A stretch of DNA of 64,000 nt from Devosia sp. 2618. Lineage in GTDB: Bacteria > Pseudomonadota > Alphaproteobacteria > Rhizobiales > Devosiaceae. Under the pieces are notes generated by a model. It ran no database searches. It was not told the origin of the DNA and saw nothing but the letters and a program-made list of their open reading frames with translations. Position numbers and translations under genes: made by a program. Shown one piece after another: positions 7,491-17,737 of this stretch; position 1 is the first letter of the stretch; every line of letters starts with the position of its first letter. The stretch spans positions 2,294,001 to 2,358,000 of the forward strand of contig NZ_JBEPOO010000001.1 in assembly GCF_040546815.1 (NCBI RefSeq). Reading direction: 5' to 3'.

Positions 7491-9040
7491 GGCGTCTCTC
7501 CGGCGAGCCCAACAGCGGCGACGTAGCGCGCCGGGTTCAGCAGATCAGGCGCGCCAAGCCGAACCGCCTCAAACAACGGATTGGGCCACAGCCCTGCGAC
7601 CACGATCAGCGCGACCAGCCCACCGGCCGCACCATAGGCGACACGTTTGCCGGCACGCGGGGCCGTTGCTCCAGTCTCCGGCGCAGGACGCCAGAATATA
7701 TGGGCCCATAGCCGCGATCCGGCGATCAGCGTCAACACAGCGTTGACCAACAGCGCAACCGCGATCACCCCGCCAGACCAGCCGCCCTCGCCCACCGCCG
7801 CCTGCACCAGCAGCAGCTTTGGCCAGAACCCCAGCAGTGGCGGCACACCGGCCGTGGCCAGCACAAGTATGAAGAACAGAACCGAGAGTGGCGTGTTGTC
7901 GGCATAGATGCCGCCCATGCGCCGCGTGTCGGTCTCGCCGGTCCACCGCTCGATCAGCCCGGCAACGAGATAGATCGCCGTCATGCTGATGATGGCGTGG
8001 ACGATATAGAGCCCTGCCCCGCTCACCCCGGCCAACGTTGGAATGGCGATACCTGCCAGCACTGCGCCGACGCCGCCGATGACCAGAAAGCCGATGGCGC
8101 GGCGTAGGTTGGTTTCGGCAATCGCTCCGAGCGGTGCCACCAGCAGCGTGCCGACAGCAATTGCCACGAGCACCGGCTCCAGCAGATCGCGGCTTGCTGG
8201 CAGGATCACCACCAGAGATTTGAACAGCGCGTAGATGCCAACCTTGGTCAATAGCCCCGCGAACAGCGCCGACACGACGACCGAAGGCGCATGATAGGAC
8301 GCTGGCAACCAGGCATTGAGCGGGAATGCGGCAGCTTTGATACCAAACGCCAGCAACAGCAACGCCGCAATACCCGCCATTGCGGCAGGGTTGGCTGATG
8401 GCGCCACGCGCATGATGTCGGCCATGTTGAGCGTGCCGAGCAGGCCATAGGTCAGCCCCAGCGACAGCAGGAAGAACGTCGTCGCGAGGAAATTGAGGAA
8501 GCCGTATTTGACGGCCGCATCGAGCTGGATCGGTCGGCCGCCGAGCACGATCAGCCCGAACGAGGCAATCAGCGTCACTTCAAACCACACATAGAGGTTG
8601 AACATGTCGCCGGTCAGGAACGAGCCCGTGACGCCTGCCAGCAAGAGCAGAACCAGTGACGGGAAATTGTCGCGCTCGGCCTCGGGGTCGCGCTCGCTTT
8701 CGGCATAGACCAGCACCACGAGCGTCACGACCGCTGATGTCAGCGCGAAGGCCGCGCCGAATATATCGGCGGCAAAACTAATACCGAAGGGCGGCAGCCA
8801 GCGACCCATGGTCATGCTCAGCGGCCCGCCATCGAGCACGCGCAGCAGCAGACTGATATCGCAGGCAATGACGCCGCACAGCACGATCACCGACAGCACG
8901 AAGGACAGGCCACCGGACTTGCGCAGCATGAGCAACAGCGCGGCGCCCATCAGCGACAGCACCAGCGGCAGCACCAGCACCCAGTCTGCAGCGGCAGTCG
9001 CGGTTTCGATCATGGCGGGCGGGAGGGCGAGATCTTCCAT
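7487..9040 (-). CDS. mrpD: Mrp Na+/H+ antiporter subunit D
   Basis: This 517-residue polytopic protein is homologous to the proton-pumping NuoL/M/N subunits of complex I. The proton_antipo_M core is evident, with the conserved glutamate in the segment FNLYVWFEVTLIASFGL and the lysine-bearing helix in LLLLAFGIKAAAFPLNAWLP. It forms one of the two putative ion channels of the complex. It starts at 9040, one base after mrpC ends, and its stop overlaps mrpE. Confidence 0.96.
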   Translation of the reverse strand: MEDLALPPAMIETATAAADWVLVLPLVLSLMGAALLLMLRKSGGLSFVLSVIVLCGVIACDISLLLRVLDGGPLSMTMGRWLPPFGISFAADIFGAAFALTSAVVTLVVLVYAESERDPEAERDNFPSLVLLLLAGVTGSFLTGDMFNLYVWFEVTLIASFGLIVLGGRPIQLDAAVKYGFLNFLATTFFLLSLGLTYGLLGTLNMADIMRVAPSANPAAMAGIAALLLLAFGIKAAAFPLNAWLPASYHAPSVVVSALFAGLLTKVGIYALFKSLVVILPASRDLLEPVLVAIAVGTLLVAPLGAIAETNLRRAIGFLVIGGVGAVLAGIAIPTLAGVSGAGLYIVHAIISMTAIYLVAGLIERWTGETDTRRMGGIYADNTPLSVLFFILVLATAGVPPLLGFWPKLLLVQAAVGEGGWSGGVIAVALLVNAVLTLIAGSRLWAHIFWRPAPETGATAPRAGKRVAYGAAGGLVALIVVAGLWPNPLFEAVRLGAPDLLNPARYVAAVGLAGETP

Positions 9041-9041
9041 G

Positions 9042-9419
9042 CTAGTAGCTCAACGGTGGGTTGGGCTCATCGACCGGTTCGGTCAGCCGCATGGTGTCGG
9101 TATTGTCGGCATCGAGGCTTTGATAGGCACGGAAGGCCAGCACCAGCAAGAAGCTGAACATGGCAAAGCCAATGACGATGGCTGTCAGGATCAGCGCCTG
9201 CGGCAGCGGATTGGCGATGGGGCCATCGGGCTGCGCCAATCCGGGCGGAATGATCGGAGCAATGTCGCGGGTCAGGCGACCGGCAGTGAAGATTAGCAGG
9301 TTCACGCCATTGCCGAAGATGACCATGCCCAACAGCATGCGGATCACCGAGCGCGACAGGAGCAGGTAGATACCGAGGGCGATAAAGCAGCCGACCAGCG
9401 CAGCGAGCACATAATCCAT
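9042..9419 (-). CDS. mrpC: Mrp Na+/H+ antiporter subunit C
   Basis: The 125-residue protein is a NuoK homolog with three membrane helices. The conserved pattern GIYLLLSRSVIRMLLGM and NGVNLLIFTAG is present, followed by DPLPQALILTAIVIGFA-like sequence (here NPLPQALILTAIVIGFA). It overlaps mrpB by a TGATG junction at 9419. In the complex it bridges MrpA and MrpD. Confidence 0.96.
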   Translation of the reverse strand: MDYVLAALVGCFIALGIYLLLSRSVIRMLLGMVIFGNGVNLLIFTAGRLTRDIAPIIPPGLAQPDGPIANPLPQALILTAIVIGFAMFSFLLVLAFRAYQSLDADNTDTMRLTEPVDEPNPPLSY

Positions 9420-9844
9420 CAGCTTTCCTCCCCGCCATCGCCTTCGAGCCCCAGAGCGATTGCCGCAATGGTGCCGAAGACGACGAGATAGACCCCGAGG
9501 TCAAAGACCAGCGGGGTTGAGAGCGGCACCACATCGTCGCCCAGTGGCAGGTAAAGCCAGATGCTGGTCATGAAGGGCGCTTCGATGAACAGCGACATCA
9601 AGCCGGACAGACCAGCGATGAAAACGCCGAAACCGGCAATGGCCAATGGGTCGACCCGCAGCGCTCGGCGCGCCTCACCGGCACCGCTCGACATGCCGAG
9701 CACGGCGATGGCTGCTGCGCCAATAAGCCCCCCGATGAAACCGCCGCCGGGCTCGTTGTGGCCGCGCAGGCAGATGTAGAGCGAAAACACCAGCATGATG
9801 CCGACGATCAGCGGCGCAAGTGTGCGGAAGATGATGGTGTTCAT
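9419..9844 (-). CDS. mrpB: Mrp Na+/H+ antiporter subunit B
   Basis: This 141-residue, four-helix protein has the MnhB domain, with the conserved loop [15 protein letters not shown]. It is a separate gene rather than fused to mrpA, so the operon has the seven-gene group 1 arrangement and not the fused mrpA'B of the rhizobial pha2-type operons. The ATG at 9844 overlaps the end of mrpA by 4 bp. Confidence 0.95.
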   Translation of the reverse strand: MNTIIFRTLAPLIVGIMLVFSLYICLRGHNEPGGGFIGGLIGAAAIAVLGMSSGAGEARRALRVDPLAIAGFGVFIAGLSGLMSLFIEAPFMTSIWLYLPLGDDVVPLSTPLVFDLGVYLVVFGTIAAIALGLEGDGGEES

Positions 9845-12240
9845 GCCGCCACCTTCTTGCGCCGACGCGACGTTGGCTTGGGTGGCGTCGCGGTTGGCTG
9901 CTTCCTGCGGCGCAGCAGCGCCATTATGGCGATGCCTGCGCCCATCACTACGGAGATTTCGCCCAGCGTATCAAAGCCGCGATAGTCGACGAGGATGACG
10001 TTGACGATGTTGGAACCATGCGCGATCGGCACGCTGGTGGCGGTGAAGAAATCCGACAGACGCGTATTAAGCGTCCCGGACAGCACGACCATCAGGAACA
10101 AGCTCACGCCCGCCCCGCAGACCACGGCAATCGTGCCGTCGCGCGCCCAGTCCTCGAACGGGCGGGGGTCGCGTTCGTCGAGCCGCAATCGGGTCATCAC
10201 CAGAGCGAGGATCACCACCGACAGGATTTCGACCATCAACTGGGTAAAAGCCAAATCAGGCGCGGCGTACAGCAGGAAGATCAGCGCCACCGCCATGCCC
10301 TGAATGCCCAGCGCGATGATGGCAAACAACCGGGTCGGCGCAGCCAGCACCGCGCCAAGTCCGATCAGCGCCAACAGCACGACGCCCCATTCATAGAGAT
10401 TGAGGTCGGGCCAACGCAGCCATGCAGACCAGTCGCCGAAATCGGCAGTCGGCAGCAGCACATTGTAGCCGCCGAGCAGCAGGAGCGGTGCAATCAGGGC
10501 GACAGCCAGTCCGATGAAGACAGCAACAAGATAAAGCTCCAGCCGTCCGTGATGCAGCAACCGCGTTATCGCGCCCGAAAAGCGGATCAGCCCGAACATC
10601 ACGACGTCGAACAAGCTATCGGCGCTCCAACCGAGCCCGGACTCCAGTCGCCGCAGCAGTGTGCGCAGCACAGCGGCCTGCCGATAGACCAGCCAGCCCA
10701 GAACCCAGGTTGCGACCGACAGCCACAGCAGCGGGCTCATTGGATTGAGCGCCAGTGTCAGATGGCTTTCGACGGGTTGGCGCAGCACAGCCGATGCGCC
10801 CGGCACCAGTACCGTATGACCCAGCCAGTCGGTCATTACCGCAGCGGCGATTGCGCCGGCACCAAGCAGGACGGGCCCGGCGAGCATGGCCAGCGGCGCT
10901 TCGTGCGCGGACTTCGGTGTCGGCAGAACCGGCCCGAGGAAGGGCTTGACGAGGATCAGCATCGCCACCCCAGCCAGCAGCGCATTGCCGGCAACCAGAA
11001 CCAGCAGCACGGCCATATCAGGCCAGTGCCAGCTCAGCAGGCCCAGATACATTTCTTCCTTGGCGAAATAACCCAGCGTCAGCGGCAGGCCGATCATGGC
11101 CAGACACGCCATGGCTGCGCCGATAAAGGTCACGGGCATCTTGTCGGCCAGTCCGCCCAATACGGTGATGTCGCGCGTGCCCGCCTCGTGATCGATGGCG
11201 CCGACGGCCATAAACAGGCCAGCTTTGTAGGCTGCGTGGGCGACGAAATAGATGATGAATGCCGAGATCGCGGCAGGTGTGCCCAGCCCGATCAGCAGTA
11301 CCGAAAGGCCGAGCGAGGCAATCGTGGTCTGCGCCAGCATCTGCTTGAGATCGATCTGGCGCAGCGCACCGAGCGCCCCCCACAGCAGGGTCGCGCCCCC
11401 GAAGCAGACCAGAATGGCAGTCCACACTTCAGTTCCGCCAAGCCAAGGCGTCGTGCGCGCCAGCAGATAAACGCCGGCCTGCACCATTGTGGCGGAGTGG
11501 AGGAATGCCGAAACCGGCGTTGGCGCCTCCATGGCATTGGGCAGCCAGAAGTGAAACGGCACCTGCGCCGATTTGGTGAAAGCCGCTGCGATGAACAACA
11601 GCAGTACCAGCCCATAGAGCCCGCTGCCGCGCACCTCGTCGCCCAGCGCGCTCATGTCCCACTGTCCTGTCAGCTGATGCACCAGCACCGCGCCAGCCAG
11701 CAGCGCCATGCCACCGATATTGGTGATGACCAGCGCCTGGATTGCGCCACGGCGGGATGCCTGCCGCGTATGGTCAAAGCCGATCAGCAGGAATGAAGTG
11801 ACCGAGGTCAGCTCCCAGAAGATGAACAGCGCCAGCAGATTATCGGCCAGCACCAGCCCCAGCATGGCACCCATGAAGGCGAGCAAAAACGCCAGGAACC
11901 GCCCTAGATGGGGATGACCTTTAAGATAGGCGCCGGAATAGAGCACGATCAGCGCGCCGATGGCCGAGACAGTCAGCGCGAAAGTCAGGCTGAGCCCATC
12001 GATGTAAAATGAGAGAACGAGATCAAACGCGGGCACCCATTCAATGCGCGCGGCCACACTCCCGTTCGCAATAACGGGGTCGATCAACGTCAGTAAAAAG
12101 GCAAAAATCCCAGCCGGAACCAGCGCCAGTATCCAGCCGGCAAAGGGCTTGGCGATGTGCTGCAGCAATGGCGCCAACAGGGCGGCAATGAATGGCGCGA
12201 TGGCCACCAGCGCGATGTTTGCGTCCGTCCCGAATGCCAA
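9841..12240 (-). CDS. mrpA: Mrp Na+/H+ antiporter subunit A
   Basis: The first gene of the operon encodes a 799-residue protein, about the usual MrpA length. The N-terminal two thirds are NuoL-like (proton_antipo N and M domains, with [19 protein letters not shown] near residues 131-149 and the channel helix around [25 protein letters not shown] sequence). The C-terminal third matches the DUF4040/MbhD and MbhE domains ([28 protein letters not shown]). It is the main ion-translocating subunit. The operon promoter should lie in the 173 bp between this gene and the divergent oligopeptidase gene; I see no specific regulator site there. Confidence 0.95.
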   Translation of the reverse strand: MAFGTDANIALVAIAPFIAALLAPLLQHIAKPFAGWILALVPAGIFAFLLTLIDPVIANGSVAARIEWVPAFDLVLSFYIDGLSLTFALTVSAIGALIVLYSGAYLKGHPHLGRFLAFLLAFMGAMLGLVLADNLLALFIFWELTSVTSFLLIGFDHTRQASRRGAIQALVITNIGGMALLAGAVLVHQLTGQWDMSALGDEVRGSGLYGLVLLLFIAAAFTKSAQVPFHFWLPNAMEAPTPVSAFLHSATMVQAGVYLLARTTPWLGGTEVWTAILVCFGGATLLWGALGALRQIDLKQMLAQTTIASLGLSVLLIGLGTPAAISAFIIYFVAHAAYKAGLFMAVGAIDHEAGTRDITVLGGLADKMPVTFIGAAMACLAMIGLPLTLGYFAKEEMYLGLLSWHWPDMAVLLVLVAGNALLAGVAMLILVKPFLGPVLPTPKSAHEAPLAMLAGPVLLGAGAIAAAVMTDWLGHTVLVPGASAVLRQPVESHLTLALNPMSPLLWLSVATWVLGWLVYRQAAVLRTLLRRLESGLGWSADSLFDVVMFGLIRFSGAITRLLHHGRLELYLVAVFIGLAVALIAPLLLLGGYNVLLPTADFGDWSAWLRWPDLNLYEWGVVLLALIGLGAVLAAPTRLFAIIALGIQGMAVALIFLLYAAPDLAFTQLMVEILSVVILALVMTRLRLDERDPRPFEDWARDGTIAVVCGAGVSLFLMVVLSGTLNTRLSDFFTATSVPIAHGSNIVNVILVDYRGFDTLGEISVVMGAGIAIMALLRRRKQPTATPPKPTSRRRKKVAA

Positions 12241-12413
12241 CCGCCGATTCCCCTCTTGGCTGATTGTCTGGTCGTTTCGGGCGGGACCTTAACGGATGAG
12301 ACCTGTGTCACAAGCCTAATCGGAGCGCCCGCCGACTTTTCCAAAGATTGTCGCCCCCTTTCTTTGCTGGCGCGAGAGTCCTATGTCTGTGCTCCCGCCT
12401 ATCGGAAGCTCTC

Positions 12414-14495
12414 ATGACCAAAATCACTCCGCCTGTCGCTGCCCGGAAGCCTCACGCCGCCACGTTCCACAATGTGACGCGACAAGACCCCTATCACTGG
12501 CTGCGCGCGGACAATTGGCAGGAGGTGATGCAAAAGCCCGAGACGCTGGACCCGGAGATCCGTGCCTATCTCGAAGCCGAAAACGCCTTTTTCGATGAGG
12601 AGTTCGGCGCGCCGACCGAGGCGCTGCAGGACACGATCTACAAGGAAATTCGCGGTCGCATCAAAGAAGACGATAGCGGCATCGCCTCGCCGGACGGCCC
12701 ATTCGCCTATAATTCGCGCATGCTTGAGGGCAAGCAGTATCCCCAGATCGTGCGCACCGCGCGCGATGGCGGTCCCGAGACCGTTTTGCTCGATTGCAAT
12801 ATCGAAGCGGGCGACGAGTATTTCGGCTTCGCCGGCGCCGAGCACGATCGCTCGCACCGCTATCTCGCTTGGGCCGCCGACCGCGCGGGCTCGGAATACT
12901 ATGACATCGTGATCCGCGATCTCGACACCGGCACGGACAGCGCCGAAGTCATCAAGGACACGGCAGGCTCCTATGTCTGGACCAACGATTCCAGCGCAAT
13001 CTATTACACCGAATACGACGACAACCACCGCCCCTATCGGGTCAAGCTGCACACCATCGGCACCGATCAGACCAATGATCCGATCATCTTCGAGGAAAAG
13101 GACCCCGGCTTCTTCGTCGGCGTCGGCCGCACTCTGAGCGACAAGTTCATCGTCATCGACGCGCATGATCACCAGACGTCCGAATGCTGGCTGATCGACG
13201 CGGAAAAGGGCGGCGAGCCGCGCCTTGTCGCGCCGCGCGTCACCGACCGCGAATACGACATTGAAGAGCGCAATGACGTGCTGTTTATCCGCACCAATGC
13301 CGATGGCGCCGAGGACTTCAAAGTCGTCACTGCGCCGGTGAGCGATCCGGCCGCCGACAACTGGACCGACCTCATCCCGCACCAGCAGGGCGTGCTGATC
13401 CTCGACACCATCGTGATCAAGAACCACCTGCTTCGCCTTGAGCGCCATGAAGGCCTGCCGCGCATCATCGTGCGCGACCTGCGCACCGACAAGGAAGAGA
13501 CCGTCAACTTCGCTGAGGAAGCCTATTCGCTTGGTATGTCGGTCGGTTACGAGTTCGACACGTCGGTGTTCCGCCTGACCTATTCGTCGCCAACGACGCC
13601 TTCGCGCACCTATGACGTCGATCTCGACACCGGCACGCGTACCCTGCTCAAGGAGCAGGAAGTTCCGTCCGGCCACAATCCGGACGACTATGAAACGCGC
13701 CGCCTGTTCGCGACCGCGTCGGATGGCGAGCTCGTCCCGGTCACGGTGCTCTATCGCAAGGGCCTCAAGCTCGACGGCACCGCGCCAACCCTGCTCTACG
13801 GCTATGGCGCCTATGGCATGTCGATGCCGGCCGCCTTTTCTATCTCGGCGCTGTCGCTGGTCGACCGTGGCTTTGTACATGCCACCGCCCACATTCGGGG
13901 AGGCATGGAAAAGGGCTATCGCTGGTATGTCGGCGGTCGTCGCGAGAACAAGACCAACACTTTTAGCGATTTCATCGCCTCGGCCGAAATGCTGATCGAG
14001 CAGGGTTACACCTCCAGCGGTCGCATCGTGGCGCAGGGCGGTTCGGCCGGCGGCATGTTGATGGGCGCTATCGCCAATCTGCGGCCAGATCTGTGGGGCG
14101 GCATTCTCGCACAGGTGCCGTTCGTCGATGTGCTCAACACCATGCTCGACGAAACCCTGCCGCTCACCCCACCCGAATGGCCCGAATGGGGCAATCCACT
14201 AGCCTCGGCCGAAGACTATGCGCGTATCGCCGCTTACGCGCCCTATGAACAGGTCGCGGCCATCGACTATCCGCCGATCTTCGCGCTGGCAGGCCTCACC
14301 GATCCGCGCGTGACTTATTGGGAGCCCGCCAAGTGGGTGGCCAAGCTGCGCGCCACCAAGACTGGCACTGCACCGCTCTATCTCAAGACCAATATGGGCG
14401 CTGGCCATGGCGGCGCTTCGGGGCGGTTCGACCGGCTCAAGGAGACGGCGCAGTGCTACGCCTTCGCACTGCAGGTATGCGGCGTGACCGCCTGA
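12414..14495 (+). CDS. ptrB: Oligopeptidase B (S9A family serine peptidase)
   Basis: This 693-residue protein has an N-terminal seven-bladed propeller (to about residue 410) and a C-terminal alpha/beta hydrolase peptidase domain. The catalytic serine lies in QGGSAGG (Ser544), the aspartate in LTDPRVTYWEP (Asp630) and the histidine in GAGHGGASGRF (His665). It cleaves short peptides after basic residues in the cytoplasm. I chose the ATG at 12414 because the sequence MTKITPPVAARKPH is typical of the family and a GGAAG element precedes it by 5 bases. Confidence 0.93.
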   Translation: MTKITPPVAARKPHAATFHNVTRQDPYHWLRADNWQEVMQKPETLDPEIRAYLEAENAFFDEEFGAPTEALQDTIYKEIRGRIKEDDSGIASPDGPFAYNSRMLEGKQYPQIVRTARDGGPETVLLDCNIEAGDEYFGFAGAEHDRSHRYLAWAADRAGSEYYDIVIRDLDTGTDSAEVIKDTAGSYVWTNDSSAIYYTEYDDNHRPYRVKLHTIGTDQTNDPIIFEEKDPGFFVGVGRTLSDKFIVIDAHDHQTSECWLIDAEKGGEPRLVAPRVTDREYDIEERNDVLFIRTNADGAEDFKVVTAPVSDPAADNWTDLIPHQQGVLILDTIVIKNHLLRLERHEGLPRIIVRDLRTDKEETVNFAEEAYSLGMSVGYEFDTSVFRLTYSSPTTPSRTYDVDLDTGTRTLLKEQEVPSGHNPDDYETRRLFATASDGELVPVTVLYRKGLKLDGTAPTLLYGYGAYGMSMPAAFSISALSLVDRGFVHATAHIRGGMEKGYRWYVGGRRENKTNTFSDFIASAEMLIEQGYTSSGRIVAQGGSAGGMLMGAIANLRPDLWGGILAQVPFVDVLNTMLDETLPLTPPEWPEWGNPLASAEDYARIAAYAPYEQVAAIDYPPIFALAGLTDPRVTYWEPAKWVAKLRATKTGTAPLYLKTNMGAGHGGASGRFDRLKETAQCYAFALQVCGVTA

Positions 14496-14536
14496 TCCAT
14501 CTTGCCCGGCGGACGAATGGTCATTAGATTATCCTG

Positions 14537-15526
14537 ATGACCAACAATTCGTCCGCCGCTCATTTGCCCGCTGGCGCATCCCAGGATGCGCTGAGCGAGG
14601 TCCTGCAGGATTTCCGGCTGAGCGGCGTCAATTATGGCCGCCTCGAGCTGCACCATCCGTGGAGCATCGCGTTCCCGGAACAGCCGCTGCTCCGCTTCCA
14701 TTTTGTCAGCCAGGGCCCATGCTGGGTTCATACCGAAGCCGAAGGCTGGCAGGAACTGCAGGAGGGCGATCTCGTGCTCCTGCCACAGGGTGTCGAACAT
14801 CGCCTGTCGAGCGCGCCTGAACTGACCTGCAATTCCATCCCCAGCTGCCAGATCAAGAAGCTGGGCGGCAATGTGTGCGAAGTGATCCAACAGGGCGATG
14901 GCGCGGCCAGCATGTTGTTTTCCGGCTCGATGGCGCTCGGCGCCTATGCGCTGCACCCGCTGATCAGCCTGATGCCAGCCATCATCAAAGGCTGCGATGT
15001 CGCGACCCATGACCCAATGGTCAATCCGCTGATCGAAGCGATGGCCGTCGAAGCCTCTGAACCCCGGATGGGCAGCGCGACCATCCTCTCGCGCATGGCC
15101 GACCTGCTCACAGCCCGCTTGATCCGCTGCTGGGTGAAAAGCCATGATAGTGCGACGACCGGTTGGCTTGCGGCGATCCGCGATCCCCATATCGGTCGCG
15201 CCCTCGTTGCCATGCATCGCGAGCCCGGCAAGAGCTGGAATCTCGAGACGCTGGCCGGTTTGGCCGGACAATCGCGGTCGGTGTTTGCCGAGCGATTCAG
15301 TGCCGTTCTCGGCGAAGGGGCTGCGCGCTATCTCGCCCGGTTGCGGATGCAACTGGCGCAGGAATTGCTGGCGCAGAATGGCATGGCGACCGCGGAAGTG
15401 GCTTCGCGGCTGGGCTATGAGTCCGAGGCGAGCTTTGCCCGGGCCTTCAAGCGCATCACCAATGCCTCGCCCGGCGCGGTACGGAGGGCCACCTCCGGAC
15501 GAATGGACATGGAATTCGGATTATAA
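14537..15526 (+). CDS. AraC-family transcriptional regulator with cupin sensor domain
   Basis: The 329-residue protein has an N-terminal AraC-type cupin domain (Cupin_6 like; residues about 20-200, with EGDLVLLPQGVEHRL) and a C-terminal double helix-turn-helix (about 220-315, with LASRLGYESEASFARAFKR-like sequence). This architecture usually regulates an adjacent gene in response to a small molecule. The MFS transporter starts 60 bp downstream on the same strand and is the likely target. The ligand cannot be read from the sequence. Confidence 0.88.
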   Translation: MTNNSSAAHLPAGASQDALSEVLQDFRLSGVNYGRLELHHPWSIAFPEQPLLRFHFVSQGPCWVHTEAEGWQELQEGDLVLLPQGVEHRLSSAPELTCNSIPSCQIKKLGGNVCEVIQQGDGAASMLFSGSMALGAYALHPLISLMPAIIKGCDVATHDPMVNPLIEAMAVEASEPRMGSATILSRMADLLTARLIRCWVKSHDSATTGWLAAIRDPHIGRALVAMHREPGKSWNLETLAGLAGQSRSVFAERFSAVLGEGAARYLARLRMQLAQELLAQNGMATAEVASRLGYESEASFARAFKRITNASPGAVRRATSGRMDMEFGL

Positions 15527-15586
15527 GACACAGATCGTCCGCCTGAACAGGACTATCAAGCTCCTCCAGATTTTGGAGTTAGCTTC

Positions 15587-16801
15587 GTGACCGATACCCC
15601 CCTCCCCCTCGATGGCGCCGCCATCAACTTTGGTGCCTCGACATCCTCACGGGAGTCGTGGAGTGCCAAGACATGGCTTGCCATGCTCGCCATGTTGGCG
15701 ACCAGCTTCGCGCTGGTCTCAGCCGAATTCCTGCCCGCAGGCCTTCTCACCCCCATGGCCGCCGACCTTGGCATCAGCGAAGGCACGGCCGGTCAGGTGG
15801 TTACCGCCACCGCACTGGTCGGCGCCGTCACCGCGCTGTTGAGCAATGTGCTGATCGGCACGCTCAATCGCAAGTTGGTGCTGCTGGGATTGAGCGCCCT
15901 GGCCATCGTCTCCAACCTGCTCTCCGCCTATGCGACCGAGTTCTGGCTGCTGCTGCTTGGTCGTGCCGGGCTGGGCATTGCGCTCAGTGCCTTCTGGGCA
16001 TTGTCGATGGCCGTGGTCGTTCGCCTCGTCGGCACGAAGTCCATGGGCCGCGGCGTCGCCATGGTCAGCCTTGGCGTGTCGCTGGCCACCATTGCGGCGC
16101 CATCGATGGGCGCATTGATCAGCGATTGGATCGGCTGGCGTCATGCTACCGCCATCACCGCCGGTCTGGCAGGATTTGCCCTTCTGCTGCAGTTGATCAG
16201 CCTGCCAAGCCTGCCCGCTTCGGCTGGCAATAGCCTTGGCGATGTGCTTGGCCTGATGCGTCGTCGCGGCGTTCAGCTCGGCATGCTGGCCATTCTCATG
16301 CTGATGGCGGGCCACATGACCGGTTCGGTCTATGTGCGTCCGTTCCTCGAACAGGTCACATCCCTGTCGACTGGCATGATCGCGCTGGTTCTGGGTGGCT
16401 TCGGCATTGCGGCAGTCGTCGGCACTGTTCTCGCCGGCCGTCTGGCCGATATCGACGCCCGCAAGACGCTGGCACTGACTGGCGGCATCATGGCGCTGGC
16501 CGCTCTTGCCCTCGTGCTGTGGGGCGCAAGCCTTGCCGCAGCCTTCGTTTTCGTCGCGCTTTGGGGTCTGGCTTTCGGCATGGCGCCGGTTGCGCTGCAG
16601 GCCAACCTGTCCCGTTCGGCACCGGATGCGCTTGAAAGCGCCGGCAGCCTGATGGTTGTGTCCTTCCAGGTCGCCATTACGCTGGGCGCACTGGTCGGTG
16701 GCTATATCGTCGACACCTATTCGGCCACCGCAAACATGACGCTCACGGCCATTTTGGCGGCCCTGACGCTGCTTCTTGCCCTGTCGCAGCGCAAGGCCTG
16801 A
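15587..16801 (+). CDS. MFS transporter, DHA1/AraJ-NepI-like
   Basis: The 404-residue protein has 12 predicted membrane helices and the pattern of the drug:H+ antiporter-1 / sugar-efflux branch of the major facilitator superfamily (EFLPAGLLTPMAADLGISEG at the end of helix 1). The GTG start at 15587 follows GGAG by 9 bases. The AraC regulator immediately upstream is the likely controller, a common arrangement for efflux pumps. The substrate is unknown. A hairpin follows at 16813-16848. Confidence 0.88.
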   Translation: MTDTPLPLDGAAINFGASTSSRESWSAKTWLAMLAMLATSFALVSAEFLPAGLLTPMAADLGISEGTAGQVVTATALVGAVTALLSNVLIGTLNRKLVLLGLSALAIVSNLLSAYATEFWLLLLGRAGLGIALSAFWALSMAVVVRLVGTKSMGRGVAMVSLGVSLATIAAPSMGALISDWIGWRHATAITAGLAGFALLLQLISLPSLPASAGNSLGDVLGLMRRRGVQLGMLAILMLMAGHMTGSVYVRPFLEQVTSLSTGMIALVLGGFGIAAVVGTVLAGRLADIDARKTLALTGGIMALAALALVLWGASLAAAFVFVALWGLAFGMAPVALQANLSRSAPDALESAGSLMVVSFQVAITLGALVGGYIVDTYSATANMTLTAILAALTLLLALSQRKA

Positions 16802-16812
16802 TCGCCATCCAT

Positions 16813-16848
16813 GCAGTCGTGCCAATACATTTCGTTAGGCACGACTGC
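16813..16848 (+). terminator. Hairpin after the MFS gene
   Basis: GCAGTCGTGCC (16813-16823) pairs perfectly with GGCACGACTGC (16838-16848). Only a short T-stretch follows, so it may be a weak or Rho-assisted terminator separating the transporter from sodB. Confidence 0.6.
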
Positions 16849-16951
16849 TTTGGAAGGAACATTCAAGCCCAACTGATTGTTGTATCGGGATAATCGGCCT
16901 ATAGCTTTGGTCGGATTTTTTCCTCAGCGTTACACAAAATGGAGGCTACTC

Positions 16952-17557
16952 ATGTCCACCAAGTTCACTCTGCCACCCCTGCCCTACGCCTACGATGCTC
17001 TGGGCCCCTACATGTCGGCGGAGACGCTTGAGTATCACCACGACAAGCACCATCAGGCTTATGTCACCAATGGTGAAAAGCTTCTGGAAGGCTCGGGCCT
17101 TGAGATTCTGGCCCTCGAAGACATCGTCAAGGAAGCCTATGGCAAGAATGCCGGCCTCTTCAACAATGCCGGCCAGCACTACAACCACGTGCACTTCTGG
17201 AACTGGATGAAGCCAAACGGCGGCGGCAACAAGCTGCCCGGCGCTCTGGCCAAGAAGATCGACGAAGACCTCGGCGGCTTCGACAAGTTCCGCTCTGACT
17301 TCATCGCAGCCGGCACCACGCAGTTCGGTTCGGGCTGGGCCTGGCTGTCGCTCAAGGACGGCAAGCTGGAGGTCTCCAAGACCGCCAATGGCGAGTCGCC
17401 ACTGATCCACAACGCGCATCCACTGCTCGGCGTCGACGTCTGGGAACATTCCTATTACATCGACTACCGCAATGCCCGTCCGAAGTACCTCGAAGCCTGG
17501 TTCGACAACCTGGTGAACTGGGAACACGTTGAGCTGCTGTACGAAGAAGCCAAGTAA
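16952..17557 (+). CDS. sodB: Superoxide dismutase, Fe/Mn family (Fe-type glutamine)
   Basis: The 201-residue enzyme dismutates superoxide in the cytoplasm. The four metal ligands are His29, His79, Asp162 and His166 (DVWEHSYY). The outer-sphere glutamine is in the N-terminal domain (NNAGQHYNH, Gln75), the position typical of iron enzymes rather than manganese ones, although cambialistic use is possible. The start at 16952 follows GGAGG by 6 bases; an upstream extension of the frame lacks any homology. A strong terminator follows directly. Confidence 0.95.
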   Translation: MSTKFTLPPLPYAYDALGPYMSAETLEYHHDKHHQAYVTNGEKLLEGSGLEILALEDIVKEAYGKNAGLFNNAGQHYNHVHFWNWMKPNGGGNKLPGALAKKIDEDLGGFDKFRSDFIAAGTTQFGSGWAWLSLKDGKLEVSKTANGESPLIHNAHPLLGVDVWEHSYYIDYRNARPKYLEAWFDNLVNWEHVELLYEEAK

Positions 17558-17575
17558 GTCTTCTTACTCGACCGG

Positions 17576-17609
17576 AAAGCCCGCCGCGCCTCGCGCCGGC
17601 GGGCTTTTC
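17576..17609 (+). terminator. Intrinsic terminator after sodB
   Basis: AAAGCCCGCCG (17576-17586) pairs with CGGCGGGCTTT (17597-17607), and the T-run continues. It ends the monocistronic sodB transcript about 20 bp after the stop codon. Confidence 0.9.
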
Positions 17610-17737
17610 TTTGCGCAGTAGGACGTCAGACTGACGTCCCAAGCAGCCTTTCCCCAGCAATTAGCTATTTCTGGAACGCGACACTTCTACCATTCGTTAA
17701 CCCGTGGTAACGATCTATTTACTATTAGGGGAAATGC

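Noticed and set aside
10018..11796. A long plus-strand open frame of 592 codons
   Set aside because: It is antisense to mrpA, has a Gln/Arg/His-rich composition with no fold, and arises from the G+C-rich codon bias of the real gene.
12399..13892. A minus-strand frame of 497 codons opposite oligopeptidase B
   Set aside because: The plus-strand frame has the complete catalytic triad of oligopeptidase B; the antisense frame has no recognisable motif.
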